NCBI GenBank assembly: GCA_029778535.1
Contig: JAKOQB010000158.1
Location: 1-46,396 of the forward strand
DNA: 46,396 nt
Reading direction: 5' to 3'
Source: Pseudomonadota bacterium
GTDB taxonomy: Bacteria > Pseudomonadota > Gammaproteobacteria > Burkholderiales > Burkholderiaceae_F
A program made the position numbers and the translations under genes. Of this stretch, positions 1 to 9,009 are shown one piece after another. Positions within the stretch are counted from its first letter, which is position 1. Each line of letters starts with the position of its first letter. The notes beneath the pieces are model-generated. The model saw nothing but the letters and a program-made list of their open reading frames with translations. It was not told the DNA's origin and ran no database searches.

Positions 1-3000
1 GCGCCTGGATGTCGCGGAAGCGGATCTTCTCGTCCTCGCGATGCAGCGCCAGGTGCTTGTGGTCGACGCCGGTGATCTTGCCGAGCGCATCCCACGCCTT
101 GACCGCGACGTGGCCGTTGGTCTCCGGCGCCAGCATCAGGATCACCTCGGCGGCGTCGATGTCGGTCTCGATCCTCGCCAGCCCCTTGGTCGCGCCTTCC
201 TCGGCGACAACGCCATTGAGGTCCTTCAGCGCCTGCACCTCGTCCTGCGTGTTCCACGCGATGCCCTTGCCGCCGTTGCCGACCTTGGTCATCAGCGGAC
301 CGAGCGCGGTGAAGCGCTTGTACGTGTTCGGGTAGTCGCGCTCGACCACCGACATCTGCGGCCCGGTCTTGCCGGGGATGAGATCGACCTCGCCCTTCAT
401 CCAGTCCTTGACATCGATCGGCTGCGCCAGCTCGCTCGGCGTGTCGTGCATCGTCGGCGTCAGCACCAGGTCCTTCTCCACGCCCAGATGGCCGACGCAG
501 ACCTCGGAGAACTTCTTCGCGATGCCCTTGAAGATTTCCCAGTCGCTTCTGGCCTGCCACGCCGGATCGACCGCGGTCGACAGCGGGTGGATGAACGGGT
601 GCATGTCCGACGTGTTCAGATCGTTCTTCTCGTACCACGTCGCGGTCGGCAGCACGATGTCCGAGTACAGGCACGTCGTGCTCATGCGGAAGTCGATCGT
701 CACCAGCAGGTCGAGCTTGCCCCGCGGCCCCTCGTTGTGCCACTTCACGTCGACCGGCTTGACCCCGCCTTCGGTGCCGAGGTCCTTGCCCATCATGCCG
801 TGGCTGGTGCCGAGCAGGTGCTTGAGAAAGTACTCGTGGCCCTTGCCCGACGAGCCGAGCAGGTTCGAACGCCACACGAACAGGTTGCGCGGCCAGTTGG
901 CCGGATTGTCGGGGTCGAGGCACGCGAGCTTCAGCGTGCCGTCCTTGAGCCGCTGGACCGCGAAGTCCTTCGGCTCCGTACCGGCCGCGGCCGCCTGCTT
1001 GCACACCTGCAGCGGATTGGTCTGCAGTTGCGGCGCCGACGGCAGCCAGCCCATGCGCTCGGAACGCGCGTTGAAGTCGATGAACGTGCCGCGGAACTTG
1101 TCCTTGTCCGCCAGCGGCGACAGGATCTCGTCGATGCCGAGCTTCTCGTAGCGCCACTGGTCGCTGTGCGCGTAGAAGAAGCTGGTCGAGTTCTGCTGCC
1201 GCGGCGGGCGGCCCCAGTCGAGCGCGAACGCGAGCGGCGTCCAGCCGGTCTGCGGCCGCAGCTTCTCCTGGCCGACGTAGTGCGCCCAGCCGCCCCCGCT
1301 TTGCCCGATGCAGCCGCACAGCATCAGCAGGTTGATGACCGAGCGGTAGTTCATGTCCGAGTGGTACCAGTGATTCATCGCGGCGCCGATGATCACCATC
1401 GACTTGCCCTGGGTCCTGGCGGCGTTCTCGGCGAACTCGCGCGCGATCTTGGCCACCACATGGCGATCGACGCCGGTGATCTTCTCCTGCCACGCCGGCG
1501 TGTACGGCGCGTTGTCGTCGTAGTTGCGCGCAAGGTTGTCGCCGCCCAGGCCTCGGTCGATGCCGTAGTTGGCGACCATCAGGTCGTAGACGGTCGCGAC
1601 CAGCATCTCTTCGCCATTGAGCGTCAGCTTGCGCGCGGGCACGTTGCGCACCAGCACGTCCTTGAACGCGTTGGCGGTGAAGTGCTCGTTCTGCACGCCG
1701 CCGAAGTACGGGAACGCGACTGCTGCCACCTGGTCGTGCTTGCCGAGCAGCGATAGCGCGAGCTTCAGCTGCGCGCCGGTGCGCGCATCGCGCTCTTCGA
1801 GGTTCCACTTGCCGGCGTTTTCACCCTGTTCGCCCCAGCGAAAGCCGATCGAGCCGTTCGGCAGCACGATCTGGCCGTTCGCCTCGTCGACGGCGACCGT
1901 CTTCCACTCCGGGTTGTTGGCCTGCGCGAGCTTGTCGGCGAAATCTGACGCGCGGACATAGCGATCGGCGACATAGGCATCGCCGCGCTTCTTCAGCAGC
2001 ACCAGCAACGGCAGGTCGGTGTACTGGCGCGCGTAGGCGTCGAAGTACGGCACCTGCCTGTCGACGTGGAACTCCTTCAGGATCACGTGCCCCATCGCCA
2101 TGCCGAGCGCGGCGTCGGTGCCCTGCTTCGGGTGCAGCCACTCGTCGGAGAGCTTCGCGACCTCGGAGTAGTCGGGCGTGACCGCGACCGTCTTCGCGCC
2201 CTTGTAGCGCACTTCGGTGAAGAAGTGCGCGTCGGGCGTGCGCGTCTGCGGCACGTTGCTGCCCCACGCGATGATGTAGGTCGAGTTGTACCAGTCGGCC
2301 GACTCCGGGACGTCGGTCTGCTCGCCCCAGATCTGCGGGCTGGACGGCGGCAGGTCGCAGTACCAGTCGTAGAAGCTCATGCACACGCCGCCGATCAGCG
2401 ACAGATAACGCGAGCCGGCCGCGTAGCTCACCATCGACATCGCCGGGATCGGGGAGAAACCGACCACGCGATCCGGGCCGTGCGTCTTGATCGTGTAGGT
2501 GTTGGCGGCGGCGATGATCTCGTTGACCTCGTCCCACGAGCTGCGGATGAAGCCGCCCAGCCCGCGCTTGCTCTGGTACTCGCGCCGCTTGGCATCGTCC
2601 TCGACGATCGACGTCCACGCGGCGACCGGGTCCTTGCCGCTCTTGCGCGCCTCGCGCCACAGCCGGATCAGCCGCCCGCGCACCATCGGGTACTTCACGC
2701 GGTTGGCCGAATACAGGTACCACGAGTAGCTCGCGCCGCGTGCGCAGCCGCGCGGTTCGTGGTTCGGCATGTCGGGACGCGTGCGCGGATAGTCGGTCTG
2801 CTGCGTCTCCCACGTGACGATGCCGCCCTTCACGTAGATCTTCCACGAGCACGATCCGGTGCAGTTGGTGCCGTGCGTGGAGCGCACGATCTTGTCGTGC
2901 TGCCAGCGCTTGCGGTACCCGTCCTCCCAGCGCCGGTCTTCCTGCGTGACCACGCCGTGCCCGTCGGCGAACGGCTGGCGCTCCTTCGTGAAGAACAGCA

Positions 3001-3022
3001 TGCGGTCGAGGAAGTGACTCAT
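1..3022 (-). CDS. narG: Respiratory nitrate reductase alpha subunit NarG (partial, C-terminus cut by window edge)
   Basis: Catalytic molybdenum subunit of the membrane-bound cytoplasm-facing NarGHI complex, reducing nitrate to nitrite with quinol electrons. The start is ATG at 3022. The N-terminal [4Fe-4S] (FS0) ligands are visible: His50, Cys54 and Cys58 in HGTNCTGSCSW, and Cys93 in EPRGCARG. The Mo-bis-MGD region includes the SFYDWYCDLP segment that holds the Asp ligand in NarG. About 1007 codons are present of a usual ~1240, so roughly the last 230 residues and the expected narHJI genes lie left of the window. It follows two narK genes on the same strand. The 126-bp gap before it is filled with inverted heptamer repeats. 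A complete open frame with all cofactor motifs makes the assignment near certain. Confidence 0.97.
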   Translation of the reverse strand, partial: MSHFLDRMLFFTKERQPFADGHGVVTQEDRRWEDGYRKRWQHDKIVRSTHGTNCTGSCSWKIYVKGGIVTWETQQTDYPRTRPDMPNHEPRGCARGASYSWYLYSANRVKYPMVRGRLIRLWREARKSGKDPVAAWTSIVEDDAKRREYQSKRGLGGFIRSSWDEVNEIIAAANTYTIKTHGPDRVVGFSPIPAMSMVSYAAGSRYLSLIGGVCMSFYDWYCDLPPSSPQIWGEQTDVPESADWYNSTYIIAWGSNVPQTRTPDAHFFTEVRYKGAKTVAVTPDYSEVAKLSDEWLHPKQGTDAALGMAMGHVILKEFHVDRQVPYFDAYARQYTDLPLLVLLKKRGDAYVADRYVRASDFADKLAQANNPEWKTVAVDEANGQIVLPNGSIGFRWGEQGENAGKWNLEERDARTGAQLKLALSLLGKHDQVAAVAFPYFGGVQNEHFTANAFKDVLVRNVPARKLTLNGEEMLVATVYDLMVANYGIDRGLGGDNLARNYDDNAPYTPAWQEKITGVDRHVVAKIAREFAENAARTQGKSMVIIGAAMNHWYHSDMNYRSVINLLMLCGCIGQSGGGWAHYVGQEKLRPQTGWTPLAFALDWGRPPRQQNSTSFFYAHSDQWRYEKLGIDEILSPLADKDKFRGTFIDFNARSERMGWLPSAPQLQTNPLQVCKQAAAAGTEPKDFAVQRLKDGTLKLACLDPDNPANWPRNLFVWRSNLLGSSGKGHEYFLKHLLGTSHGMMGKDLGTEGGVKPVDVKWHNEGPRGKLDLLVTIDFRMSTTCLYSDIVLPTATWYEKNDLNTSDMHPFIHPLSTAVDPAWQARSDWEIFKGIAKKFSEVCVGHLGVEKDLVLTPTMHDTPSELAQPIDVKDWMKGEVDLIPGKTGPQMSVVERDYPNTYKRFTALGPLMTKVGNGGKGIAWNTQDEVQALKDLNGVVAEEGATKGLARIETDIDAAEVILMLAPETNGHVAVKAWDALGKITGVDHKHLALHREDEKIRFRDIQA

Positions 3023-3032
3023 CTGGAACTCC

Positions 3033-3148
3033 CGTTGCTCGTTGTTCGTTGTCCGTCCTCCGTTGCCCGTCTTCCGCTGTCGCGATTCCGGTCCGCCTCA
3101 GGCGGCGCACGAAATCGAGCAACGAACAACGAGCAACGAGCAACGGAT
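3033..3148. repeat. Inverted heptamer-repeat block between the NarK-type gene and narG
   Basis: This gap is built from 7-base units: gttgctc, gttgttc, gttgtcc, gtcctcc, gttgccc and gtcttcc on the left, and aacgaac, aacgagc, aacgagc and aacggat on the right. A perfect 19-base inverted repeat pairs 3033-3051 with 3120-3138. Inside it sits a small hairpin, ccgcc-tca-ggcgg, at 3093-3105. The block ends exactly at the stop codon of the upstream transporter gene. In the narK-narG transcript it would fold as a long stem. Confidence 0.8.
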
Positions 3149-4801
3149 TCAAGGGTTCTTCACGTACGCATTGGCGCGTAGATAGAACCACCAGTTCAGC
3201 ACCAGGCACAGCGCGTAGAACACCGCGAAGCCGTACATCGCGATGTGCGGTGTGCCGGCCTTGATCTGGTTGCCGATTACGATCGGCGCCACGAACGCGC
3301 CGTACGCCGCGATCGCGGAGGTCCAGCCCAGCACCGGCCCGGCCTGGGTGCGATCGAAGACTACTCCGATCGTGCGGAAGGTGGAGCCGTTGCCGATGCC
3401 GCTGGCGGCGAACAGCACGATGAACAGGGCGAGGAACAGCGGGAAGAATTGCTCCGGCGTGGCCGAGCTGTACGCCTGCATCATCACGTAGCCGACCGCG
3501 ATCGATGCCGCCACCATCACCGCGGATATCACCTGCGTGACGATCGAGCCGCCGACCTTGTCGGCGATCCAGCCGCCGACCGGGCGAATCGCCGCGCCGA
3601 CGAAGGGGCCGATCCACGCATAGGCGAGCACCGCCGGCGCGTTCGGGTTGACCTTCGTGTGCGTCATCACGCCGTCGGGGCCCGGCAGGTGGCTGACGCC
3701 GAAGATCACCTTCATTGCCAGCGGCAACGCCATCGAGAAGCCGATGAACGAGCCGAAGGTCACGATGTAAAGGGCCGTCATCGACCAGGTGTGCTTGTCG
3801 CGGAAGATCGCGAACTGCTTGGCCACGCCTTCCTTCATCGGCCCGAACGCCGCCATCTTCATCACCAGCAGCGCCAGCGTCACGTCGAGCGGGATCGCGA
3901 TCCACATGTTCAGCAGCCCGAGCCCCGTCGGCGGCGGCAGGTAGATGTACAGGATCAGGATCGAGGGCACGAACGCCAGCGTGTACAGCCACGTGATCTT
4001 CAGGAACGCCGCGATCGTGCCGCCGATCGCGGGCGACACCGTCAGCAGGTTGTTCATGCCGAACCAGCACAGCGCGGCGAGCGGCACCAGCGACAGCACC
4101 CAGGCGAAGCCCGCGTTCTGGATCCACGTCGGCGTGCCGGCCGGAATCCGGCCGAAGATCCAGCCGCTGTCCTTCAGCAGGATCTCGGGCGCGCCGCCGA
4201 ACGCGCCGAAGATGCCCACCGTCATCACCAGCGGAATCACGATCTGCATCGTGGTGACGCCGAAGTTGCCGATGCCGGCGTTGATGCCGAGCGCGGTGCC
4301 CTGCAGCCGCTTCGGAAAGAAGGTGCTGATGTTCGACATCGAACTGGCGAAGTTGCCGCCGCCCACGCCCGACCACAGCGCCATCAACTGGAACGCCCAC
4401 AGCGGCCAGTCCTTGTGCTGCAGGACGATGCCGGTGCCGATCGCGGGCGCGAGCAGCATCGCGGTCGTCAGGAAGATCGTGTTGCGCCCGCCGGCCAGCC
4501 GGATAAAGAACGATGCCGGAATGCGCATCGTCGCGCCGGCGATGCCGGCGATGGCGGTCAGCGTGAACAGTTCGGCTTCCGAGAACGGGAAGCCGAGGTT
4601 GTACATCTGCACCGCGATGATGCCCCACATGCCCCACACCGCGAACGCGCACAGCAGCGCCGGCACCGACAGCGCAAGGTTGCGGTACGCGATCCTCTTC
4701 CCGGTGGTGTTCCAGAAGGCTTCGTCCTCGGGCCGCCAGTCGACCACGTCGACCGACGATGTGGGTTTCGGCACCGCCGCTCCGGGTTGCGCCACGCTCA
4801 T
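3149..4801 (-). CDS. narK: NarK-type nitrate/nitrite transporter, long form (MFS)
   Basis: Major facilitator transporter of the nitrate/nitrite porter family, 550 aa, expected in the inner membrane for nitrate uptake or nitrate/nitrite exchange. The nitrate-signature-like glycine/asparagine motifs are visible: ALGINAGIGNFG in the first half and GAFVAPIVIGNQ near the C-terminus. It is longer than a typical ~430-470-aa NarK. The extra length comprises hydrophobic segments around residues 170-270, suggesting more than 12 membrane spans. It lies 28 bp downstream of the other narK gene and 126 bp upstream of narG, so the three probably form one narK1-narK2-narG(HJI) operon. Which paralogue is the symporter and which the antiporter is inferred from gene order, not shown by the sequence. 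Confidence 0.9.
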   Translation of the reverse strand: MSVAQPGAAVPKPTSSVDVVDWRPEDEAFWNTTGKRIAYRNLALSVPALLCAFAVWGMWGIIAVQMYNLGFPFSEAELFTLTAIAGIAGATMRIPASFFIRLAGGRNTIFLTTAMLLAPAIGTGIVLQHKDWPLWAFQLMALWSGVGGGNFASSMSNISTFFPKRLQGTALGINAGIGNFGVTTMQIVIPLVMTVGIFGAFGGAPEILLKDSGWIFGRIPAGTPTWIQNAGFAWVLSLVPLAALCWFGMNNLLTVSPAIGGTIAAFLKITWLYTLAFVPSILILYIYLPPPTGLGLLNMWIAIPLDVTLALLVMKMAAFGPMKEGVAKQFAIFRDKHTWSMTALYIVTFGSFIGFSMALPLAMKVIFGVSHLPGPDGVMTHTKVNPNAPAVLAYAWIGPFVGAAIRPVGGWIADKVGGSIVTQVISAVMVAASIAVGYVMMQAYSSATPEQFFPLFLALFIVLFAASGIGNGSTFRTIGVVFDRTQAGPVLGWTSAIAAYGAFVAPIVIGNQIKAGTPHIAMYGFAVFYALCLVLNWWFYLRANAYVKNP

Positions 4802-4829
4802 CGTGTTCTCCCTCTCGATATTGCTGGTT

Positions 4830-6122
4830 TCAGTGGCCGGCCGGCTGCGTCGTATGGCCGGACACGACGTCGACCGTCCGCACTTCGGTCCGGTACATCC
4901 AGATCAGCGACACCCACACCACGCCGTACATCAGCATGAAGGCGGTCGAGCGCACGCCGGTCAGGTCCAGCAGCGCGCCGAACATGATCGGCAGGACGAA
5001 GCCGCCGAGCCCGCCGGCAAGCCCGACGACCCCCGAGATCGTGCCGATGTTGGCCGGGAAATCGTCCGAGATGTACTTGAAGACCGACGCCTTGCCGAAC
5101 GCCCACGCCACGCCGAGCGCCGCCATCAGCGCCGTGAACGTCCATACGTTGTGCGCCAGCGTGAAGGTGACGGGTCCGTTGAGCGTCGTCACCGTGTAGC
5201 TGGTGGCGGGATAGGAGAGCAGGAACAGGCAGATCCAGCTCACCCACATCACCCACCAGGTGACCTTGTGCGCGCCCCATTTGTCGCTCATCCAGCCGCC
5301 GATGGCGCGCAGCACGCCGCCAGGCAGCGAGAAGCACGCCGCCAGCAGCGCCGCGACCCGGATATCGAGACCGAACTCGCCGACGTAGTAGTTGACCATC
5401 CACAGCGACAGCGCGACGTAGCCGCCGAAGACGATCGAGTAATACTGGCAGTACTTCCACACGCGCGGGTCCGACAACACGGCGAGTTGCCGTCGGTACG
5501 TGATGTGCGACTCGATCTGGTGCTTCGGGTCCTGGTGCGAGAAGAACCAGAACGCGATCGCCATGATCAGCATCGACACCGAGTACACTTGCGGCACCAC
5601 GGTCCAGCCGTAGGCGACGACCAGCGCCGGCGCCACGAACTTGGTGACCGCCGCGCCCGAGTTGCCGGCGCCGAAGACGCCCATCGCGAGGCCCTGCTGC
5701 CGGCGCTCGAACCAGCGCGCCACGTACGGCGTGCCGACCGAGAACGATCCGCCGGCGAGTCCGACGAACAGGCCCAGCGCGAGGAAGTGCCAGTATTCGG
5801 TCGCGTACGAGATCAGCCAGATCGGAATCACCGTCGACAGCATCAGCAGGAAGAACACGATGCGGCCGCCGTACTTGTCGGTCCACATGCCGAGCGGCAC
5901 GCGGATCAGCGAGCCGGTCAGGACCGGCGTGGCGGTCAGCAGGCCGAACTGCGTGGCGTTCAGCGCGAGCGTCTTCTTGATCGGCACGCCGATCACCGCA
6001 AACATCATCCAGACCGCGAAGCAGACGGTGAAGGCGAGGGTGCTGGAAATCAGCACCGACCATTGCTTCGACTTCAGCGATGCGGCAGCAGCGGCAGGGG
6101 CGGAGGCGGCAACGTTGGCCAT
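4830..6122 (-). CDS. narK: NarK nitrate transporter (MFS), first gene of the nar operon
   Basis: Nitrate/nitrite porter of the MFS family, 430 aa with about 12 hydrophobic spans. The family signatures AMGVFGAGNSGAAVTK (first) and GLAGGLGGFVLPIMFG (second) are present. The ATG at 6122 (MANVAAS...) is preferred over an in-frame start at 6188, because the latter would fall inside the probable promoter and 5' leader and adds a non-homologous extension. It is the promoter-proximal gene of a leftward narK-narK-narG operon, divergent from narXL. An FNR-type box and a NarL-type site lie 90-155 bp upstream, so induction by anaerobiosis plus nitrate is expected. Confidence 0.92.
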   Translation of the reverse strand: MANVAASAPAAAAASLKSKQWSVLISSTLAFTVCFAVWMMFAVIGVPIKKTLALNATQFGLLTATPVLTGSLIRVPLGMWTDKYGGRIVFFLLMLSTVIPIWLISYATEYWHFLALGLFVGLAGGSFSVGTPYVARWFERRQQGLAMGVFGAGNSGAAVTKFVAPALVVAYGWTVVPQVYSVSMLIMAIAFWFFSHQDPKHQIESHITYRRQLAVLSDPRVWKYCQYYSIVFGGYVALSLWMVNYYVGEFGLDIRVAALLAACFSLPGGVLRAIGGWMSDKWGAHKVTWWVMWVSWICLFLLSYPATSYTVTTLNGPVTFTLAHNVWTFTALMAALGVAWAFGKASVFKYISDDFPANIGTISGVVGLAGGLGGFVLPIMFGALLDLTGVRSTAFMLMYGVVWVSLIWMYRTEVRTVDVVSGHTTQPAGH

Positions 6123-6183
6123 GGCGGGTTCCGGAGCGGAAAGGAAAATGCGAAACGACTGAGAAGCATCGGCAACAGTGCGC

Positions 6184-6189
6184 AGCATT
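6184..6189 (-). promoter_or_regulatory. Candidate -10 element for the nar operon
   Basis: AATGCT on the minus strand sits where a class II FNR-activated promoter would place its -10, if the FNR-type box at 6211-6224 is centred near -41.5. The match to TATAAT is only 3 of 6, so spacing is the main support. Confidence 0.3.
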
Positions 6190-6210
6190 GCCTGCCGGTC
6201 GCGGCGATCG

Positions 6211-6224
6211 ATGATTCAGGTCAA
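6211..6224 (-). promoter_or_regulatory. FNR/Anr-type box upstream of narK
   Basis: The minus strand reads TTGAC-CTGA-ATCAT, against the FNR consensus TTGAT-N4-ATCAA: 8 of 10 conserved positions with exact spacing. Its centre is about 95 bp upstream of the narK ATG, which would give a ~54-nt leader if it acts from -41.5. Oxygen-limited activation of narK-narG is the inferred role. Confidence 0.6.
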
Positions 6225-6261
6225 AATGCGCGGTGGAGCACTTCGTCCGATATCAAGCGTG

Positions 6262-6277
6262 TACCTAAACGGGGGTA
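6262..6277. promoter_or_regulatory. NarL-type 7-2-7 heptamer pair
   Basis: TACCTAA-AC-GGGGGTA reproduces the 7-2-7 inverted arrangement TACYYMT-N2-AKRRGTA bound by NarL/NarP. Each half deviates only at the innermost base. It lies between the divergent narK and narX genes, about 50 bp upstream of the FNR-type box, a geometry expected for nitrate-activated nar promoters. The response regulator NarL is encoded 2 kb away. Confidence 0.6.
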
Positions 6278-6361
6278 GAACGCGATGAGCGCCGCTATCG
6301 CCATGGAAGTAGCTGCGACCCGGCGGACCGGCCCCGGGGTGCGGCGATCGCGAGGTGGCGC

Positions 6362-8269
6362 ATGAGCGTCTGGGGCCGATCGACCCTGCTGCGCGTCAGC
6401 ACCGTGCTCGGCGTGATCGCGCTGTTGGCGATCGGTGTGGTGATCACGGCAGCCGTGTTCACCGAGCGCTCGGCCGGCAAGGGGGCGGCGATCAACGTCG
6501 CCGGTTCGCTGCGCATGCAGTCGTACCTGCTTGCCACCCGCGTGGCCGCGCTCGACGTGGCGCCGGCGGAGCGCGAGCGGCTGATCCGCGCCGAGGCGGC
6601 GGAGTTTGAAAAGCGCATGCAGAACCCGCAGCTTCTGGCGGCGCTGCCCGGCGCGGGCGAAGGCGGCGGCAATCTGGCGCGCGCGCACCAGCGCATCGCG
6701 GCGCAGTGGCGCGACGAGATCAAGCCGCTGGCGTTGCGCGCGGCCACCGACGATGCGGCGCGCGCCGCGCTGCTGACGCGCATCCACCCGTTCGTCGCCG
6801 GCATCGACGGCTTCGTGCTGCAGCTGGAGAGCGATCTGGAATCGCGTATCCACGGCCTGCAGGTCGCGTTGGGAGCCGCGCTGTTCGTCACGCTGGTGCT
6901 GGTGATCAGCGCGGTGTTCCTGCTCGACGTGCAGGTATTCCAGCCGGTGCGCGACCTCGTGCGCTGCGCGCAGGCGGTGCGCCGCGGCGACTTCGGTGCG
7001 CGCGCCGAACTGACCGGGCCCGACGAACTGGGCCAGCTCGGCGCCGATTTCAACCACATGATCGAAGAGCTGGGGCGCCTGTACGGGTCGCTCGAATCGC
7101 AGATCGCGGCCAAGACCGCCGACCTGGAGGAGAAGAACCGCTCGCTCGAGTTGCTGTACGAGACCACGCGCGAGCTGGCGCATCCGCCGCTGCGCCGGGA
7201 CGCGCTGCAGCGCGTGGCCGACAGCGTGCGGCGGGTGCTGGGCGTCGAAGGCGCGGTGATCTGCGCGCGCGATGCCGGCACGCGCGGCGGCTTTCCGCTC
7301 GCGCACGCCGAGGCCGTGCCGGGGCGCACCTGCGACCTCGTCCGCTGCGAAGGCTGCGACGACGGCACGAAGATCGTCTGGCACAGCGCCGACAGCGACA
7401 GCGGTCCGGCGCGCATCGTGTCGATCCCGCTGCTCGACGGCGAGCGCAGCTTCGGCGTGATGCCGCTGACGGTGGTGGCCGGGCAGCAACTGACGCCGGC
7501 GCAGCTCGAGCTGGCGCAGGTCGTCGGCCGCCACGTTGGCGCGGCGCTGGCGGCCGAGGAGGGCCGCGACGAGCACCGGCGGCTGGCGCTGTTCGAGGAG
7601 CGCTCGGCGATCGCGCGCGAGCTGCACGACTCGATCGCGCAGTCGCTGTCGTACGCGAAGATCCAGCTCGCGCGGCTGTCGGCGCTGTTCGCTAACGGAG
7701 CGCCGGGCCCCGAGGCACGCGACGTGGTCGACGAGCTGCGCGCCGGCGTGTCGACCGCGTACCAGCAGTTGCGCGAGCTGCTGACGACGTTCCGGCTGCA
7801 ACTGTCGGGCAAGGGCCTGCGTGGCGCGCTGGCCCAGGTGGTCGACGACCTGCGCGCGCGCGCGCAGATGGACTTGGAGCTGCGCGACGAACTGGTCGGC
7901 GTCGAGCTGTCGGCCAACGAGCAGATCCACGTGCTGCAGATCGTGCGCGAGGCGCTCGCCAACATCGAGCATCACGCGCACGCGGCCCACGCCTGGGTGC
8001 GGGTGGCGCGGCGCGCCGACGAAGAGGCCGCGATCGAGGTTGCGATCGAGGACGACGGCGTCGGCATCGGCGCGGCGACTTCGCCGCGGCATCACTTCGG
8101 CCTGTCGATCATGCGCGATCGCGCGCGCGCCCTGGGCGGCACGATCGAGATCGGCGCGCGAAAGCCTTCCGGCACGCTGGTGCGGCTGCGCTTCGTGCCC
8201 GTCGCCGCGCTGGCGCCGGAGCGCGCCCAGGCCGGCGCGGGCATCCGCTCCGAGGTGATGGCGCAATGA
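6362..8269 (+). CDS. narX: Nitrate/nitrite sensor histidine kinase NarX
   Basis: Membrane sensor kinase, 635 aa, that phosphorylates NarL in response to periplasmic nitrate or nitrite. Order: TM1 (~13-33), periplasmic domain with the NarX/NarQ P-box (INVAGSLRMQSY, ~44-55), TM2 (~168-190), HAMP (~190-240), a central GAF-like region with a cysteine cluster (Cys301, Cys324, Cys329, Cys332), HisKA_3 with phospho-acceptor His422 in ARELHDSIAQ, then HATPase with N-box REALANIEHHAHA and G-box DDGVGIG. The ATG at 6362 has a purine-rich gaggtgg just upstream. It overlaps narL by ATGA, so the pair is translationally coupled, and it diverges from narK. Confidence 0.95.
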   Translation: MSVWGRSTLLRVSTVLGVIALLAIGVVITAAVFTERSAGKGAAINVAGSLRMQSYLLATRVAALDVAPAERERLIRAEAAEFEKRMQNPQLLAALPGAGEGGGNLARAHQRIAAQWRDEIKPLALRAATDDAARAALLTRIHPFVAGIDGFVLQLESDLESRIHGLQVALGAALFVTLVLVISAVFLLDVQVFQPVRDLVRCAQAVRRGDFGARAELTGPDELGQLGADFNHMIEELGRLYGSLESQIAAKTADLEEKNRSLELLYETTRELAHPPLRRDALQRVADSVRRVLGVEGAVICARDAGTRGGFPLAHAEAVPGRTCDLVRCEGCDDGTKIVWHSADSDSGPARIVSIPLLDGERSFGVMPLTVVAGQQLTPAQLELAQVVGRHVGAALAAEEGRDEHRRLALFEERSAIARELHDSIAQSLSYAKIQLARLSALFANGAPGPEARDVVDELRAGVSTAYQQLRELLTTFRLQLSGKGLRGALAQVVDDLRARAQMDLELRDELVGVELSANEQIHVLQIVREALANIEHHAHAAHAWVRVARRADEEAAIEVAIEDDGVGIGAATSPRHHFGLSIMRDRARALGGTIEIGARKPSGTLVRLRFVPVAALAPERAQAGAGIRSEVMAQ

Positions 8270-8940
8270 CCGCTGCCGCGCCATCCAGCCAGACCGTGCT
8301 GGTGGTCGACGACCACCCGATGTTCCGCAAGGGCGTTCGGCAACTGCTGACGATGGCCGAGGGCATCGAGGTCGTCGGCGAAGCGGGCAACCGCGCCGAG
8401 GCGCTGGACCTCGCGCGCCGGTTCGAGCCCGACCTGATCCTGCTCGACCTGAACCTGAAGGGCGAAAGCGGTCTCGACATCCTGACCGCGCTGAAGGAAG
8501 AGGACCCGTCGCGGCGGGTGGTGATGCTGACCGTGTCCGATGCGCCGGACGACCTGATCGGCGCGATCCGCGCCGGCGCCGATGGCTACCTGTTGAAGGA
8601 CATGGAGCCGGAGGATCTGCTGGCGCGCGTGCGTGAGGCGCTGTCTGGCTCGACCGTCATCGGCGAGGCGCTTGCCGCGCGGCTGGCGACCGCGCTGCGC
8701 CAGGAAGCGCGCGATTCGACCCGCGCCGCGGCGCGCGAGCTGAAAGACCTCACCGACCGCGAGCGCGCGGTGCTGCGCTGTATCGCGGAGGGGCAGAGCA
8801 ACAAGCTGATCGCGCGCGCGCTTTCCATCACGGAAGGCACGGTCAAGGTGCACGTGAAGCACGTGCTGAAGAAACTCGGCTTCCGCTCGCGAGTCGAAGC
8901 AGCTGTATGGGCCACTGAAAGCGGAATGCGGCGTGAGTAA
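8266..8940 (+). CDS. narL: Nitrate response regulator NarL
   Basis: NarL/FixJ-family response regulator, 224 aa. The receiver domain (~9-125) has the acidic pair Asp15-Asp16, phospho-acceptor Asp61 (LLDLNLKG) and the conserved lysine in YLLKDMEPEDLL. The C-terminal LuxR-type helix-turn-helix (~160-220) contains LTDRERAVL, SNKLIARAL and GTVKVHVKHVLKKLG. The start codon overlaps the narX stop (ATGA). It is expected to bind the 7-2-7 site at 6262-6277 and activate narK-narG when nitrate is present. Confidence 0.95.
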   Translation: MTAAAPSSQTVLVVDDHPMFRKGVRQLLTMAEGIEVVGEAGNRAEALDLARRFEPDLILLDLNLKGESGLDILTALKEEDPSRRVVMLTVSDAPDDLIGAIRAGADGYLLKDMEPEDLLARVREALSGSTVIGEALAARLATALRQEARDSTRAAARELKDLTDRERAVLRCIAEGQSNKLIARALSITEGTVKVHVKHVLKKLGFRSRVEAAVWATESGMRRE

Positions 8941-9009
8941 TGCGCGGGCGGCCGCGCGCGACTATCGGCCCGTCGGGCGGTCTCGGCACGCGGGAGCGGC
9001 GCTTCCCAC

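Noticed and set aside
6246..6257. Second FNR half-site (gatatcaagc) near the NarL-type site
   Set aside because: Only one half (ATCAA) matches; the partner half at 4-bp spacing is absent.
41..6278. Long open frames antisense to narG and both narK genes
   Set aside because: They are arginine/histidine-rich mirror frames caused by very high GC at third codon positions; the opposite strand encodes clear conserved proteins.
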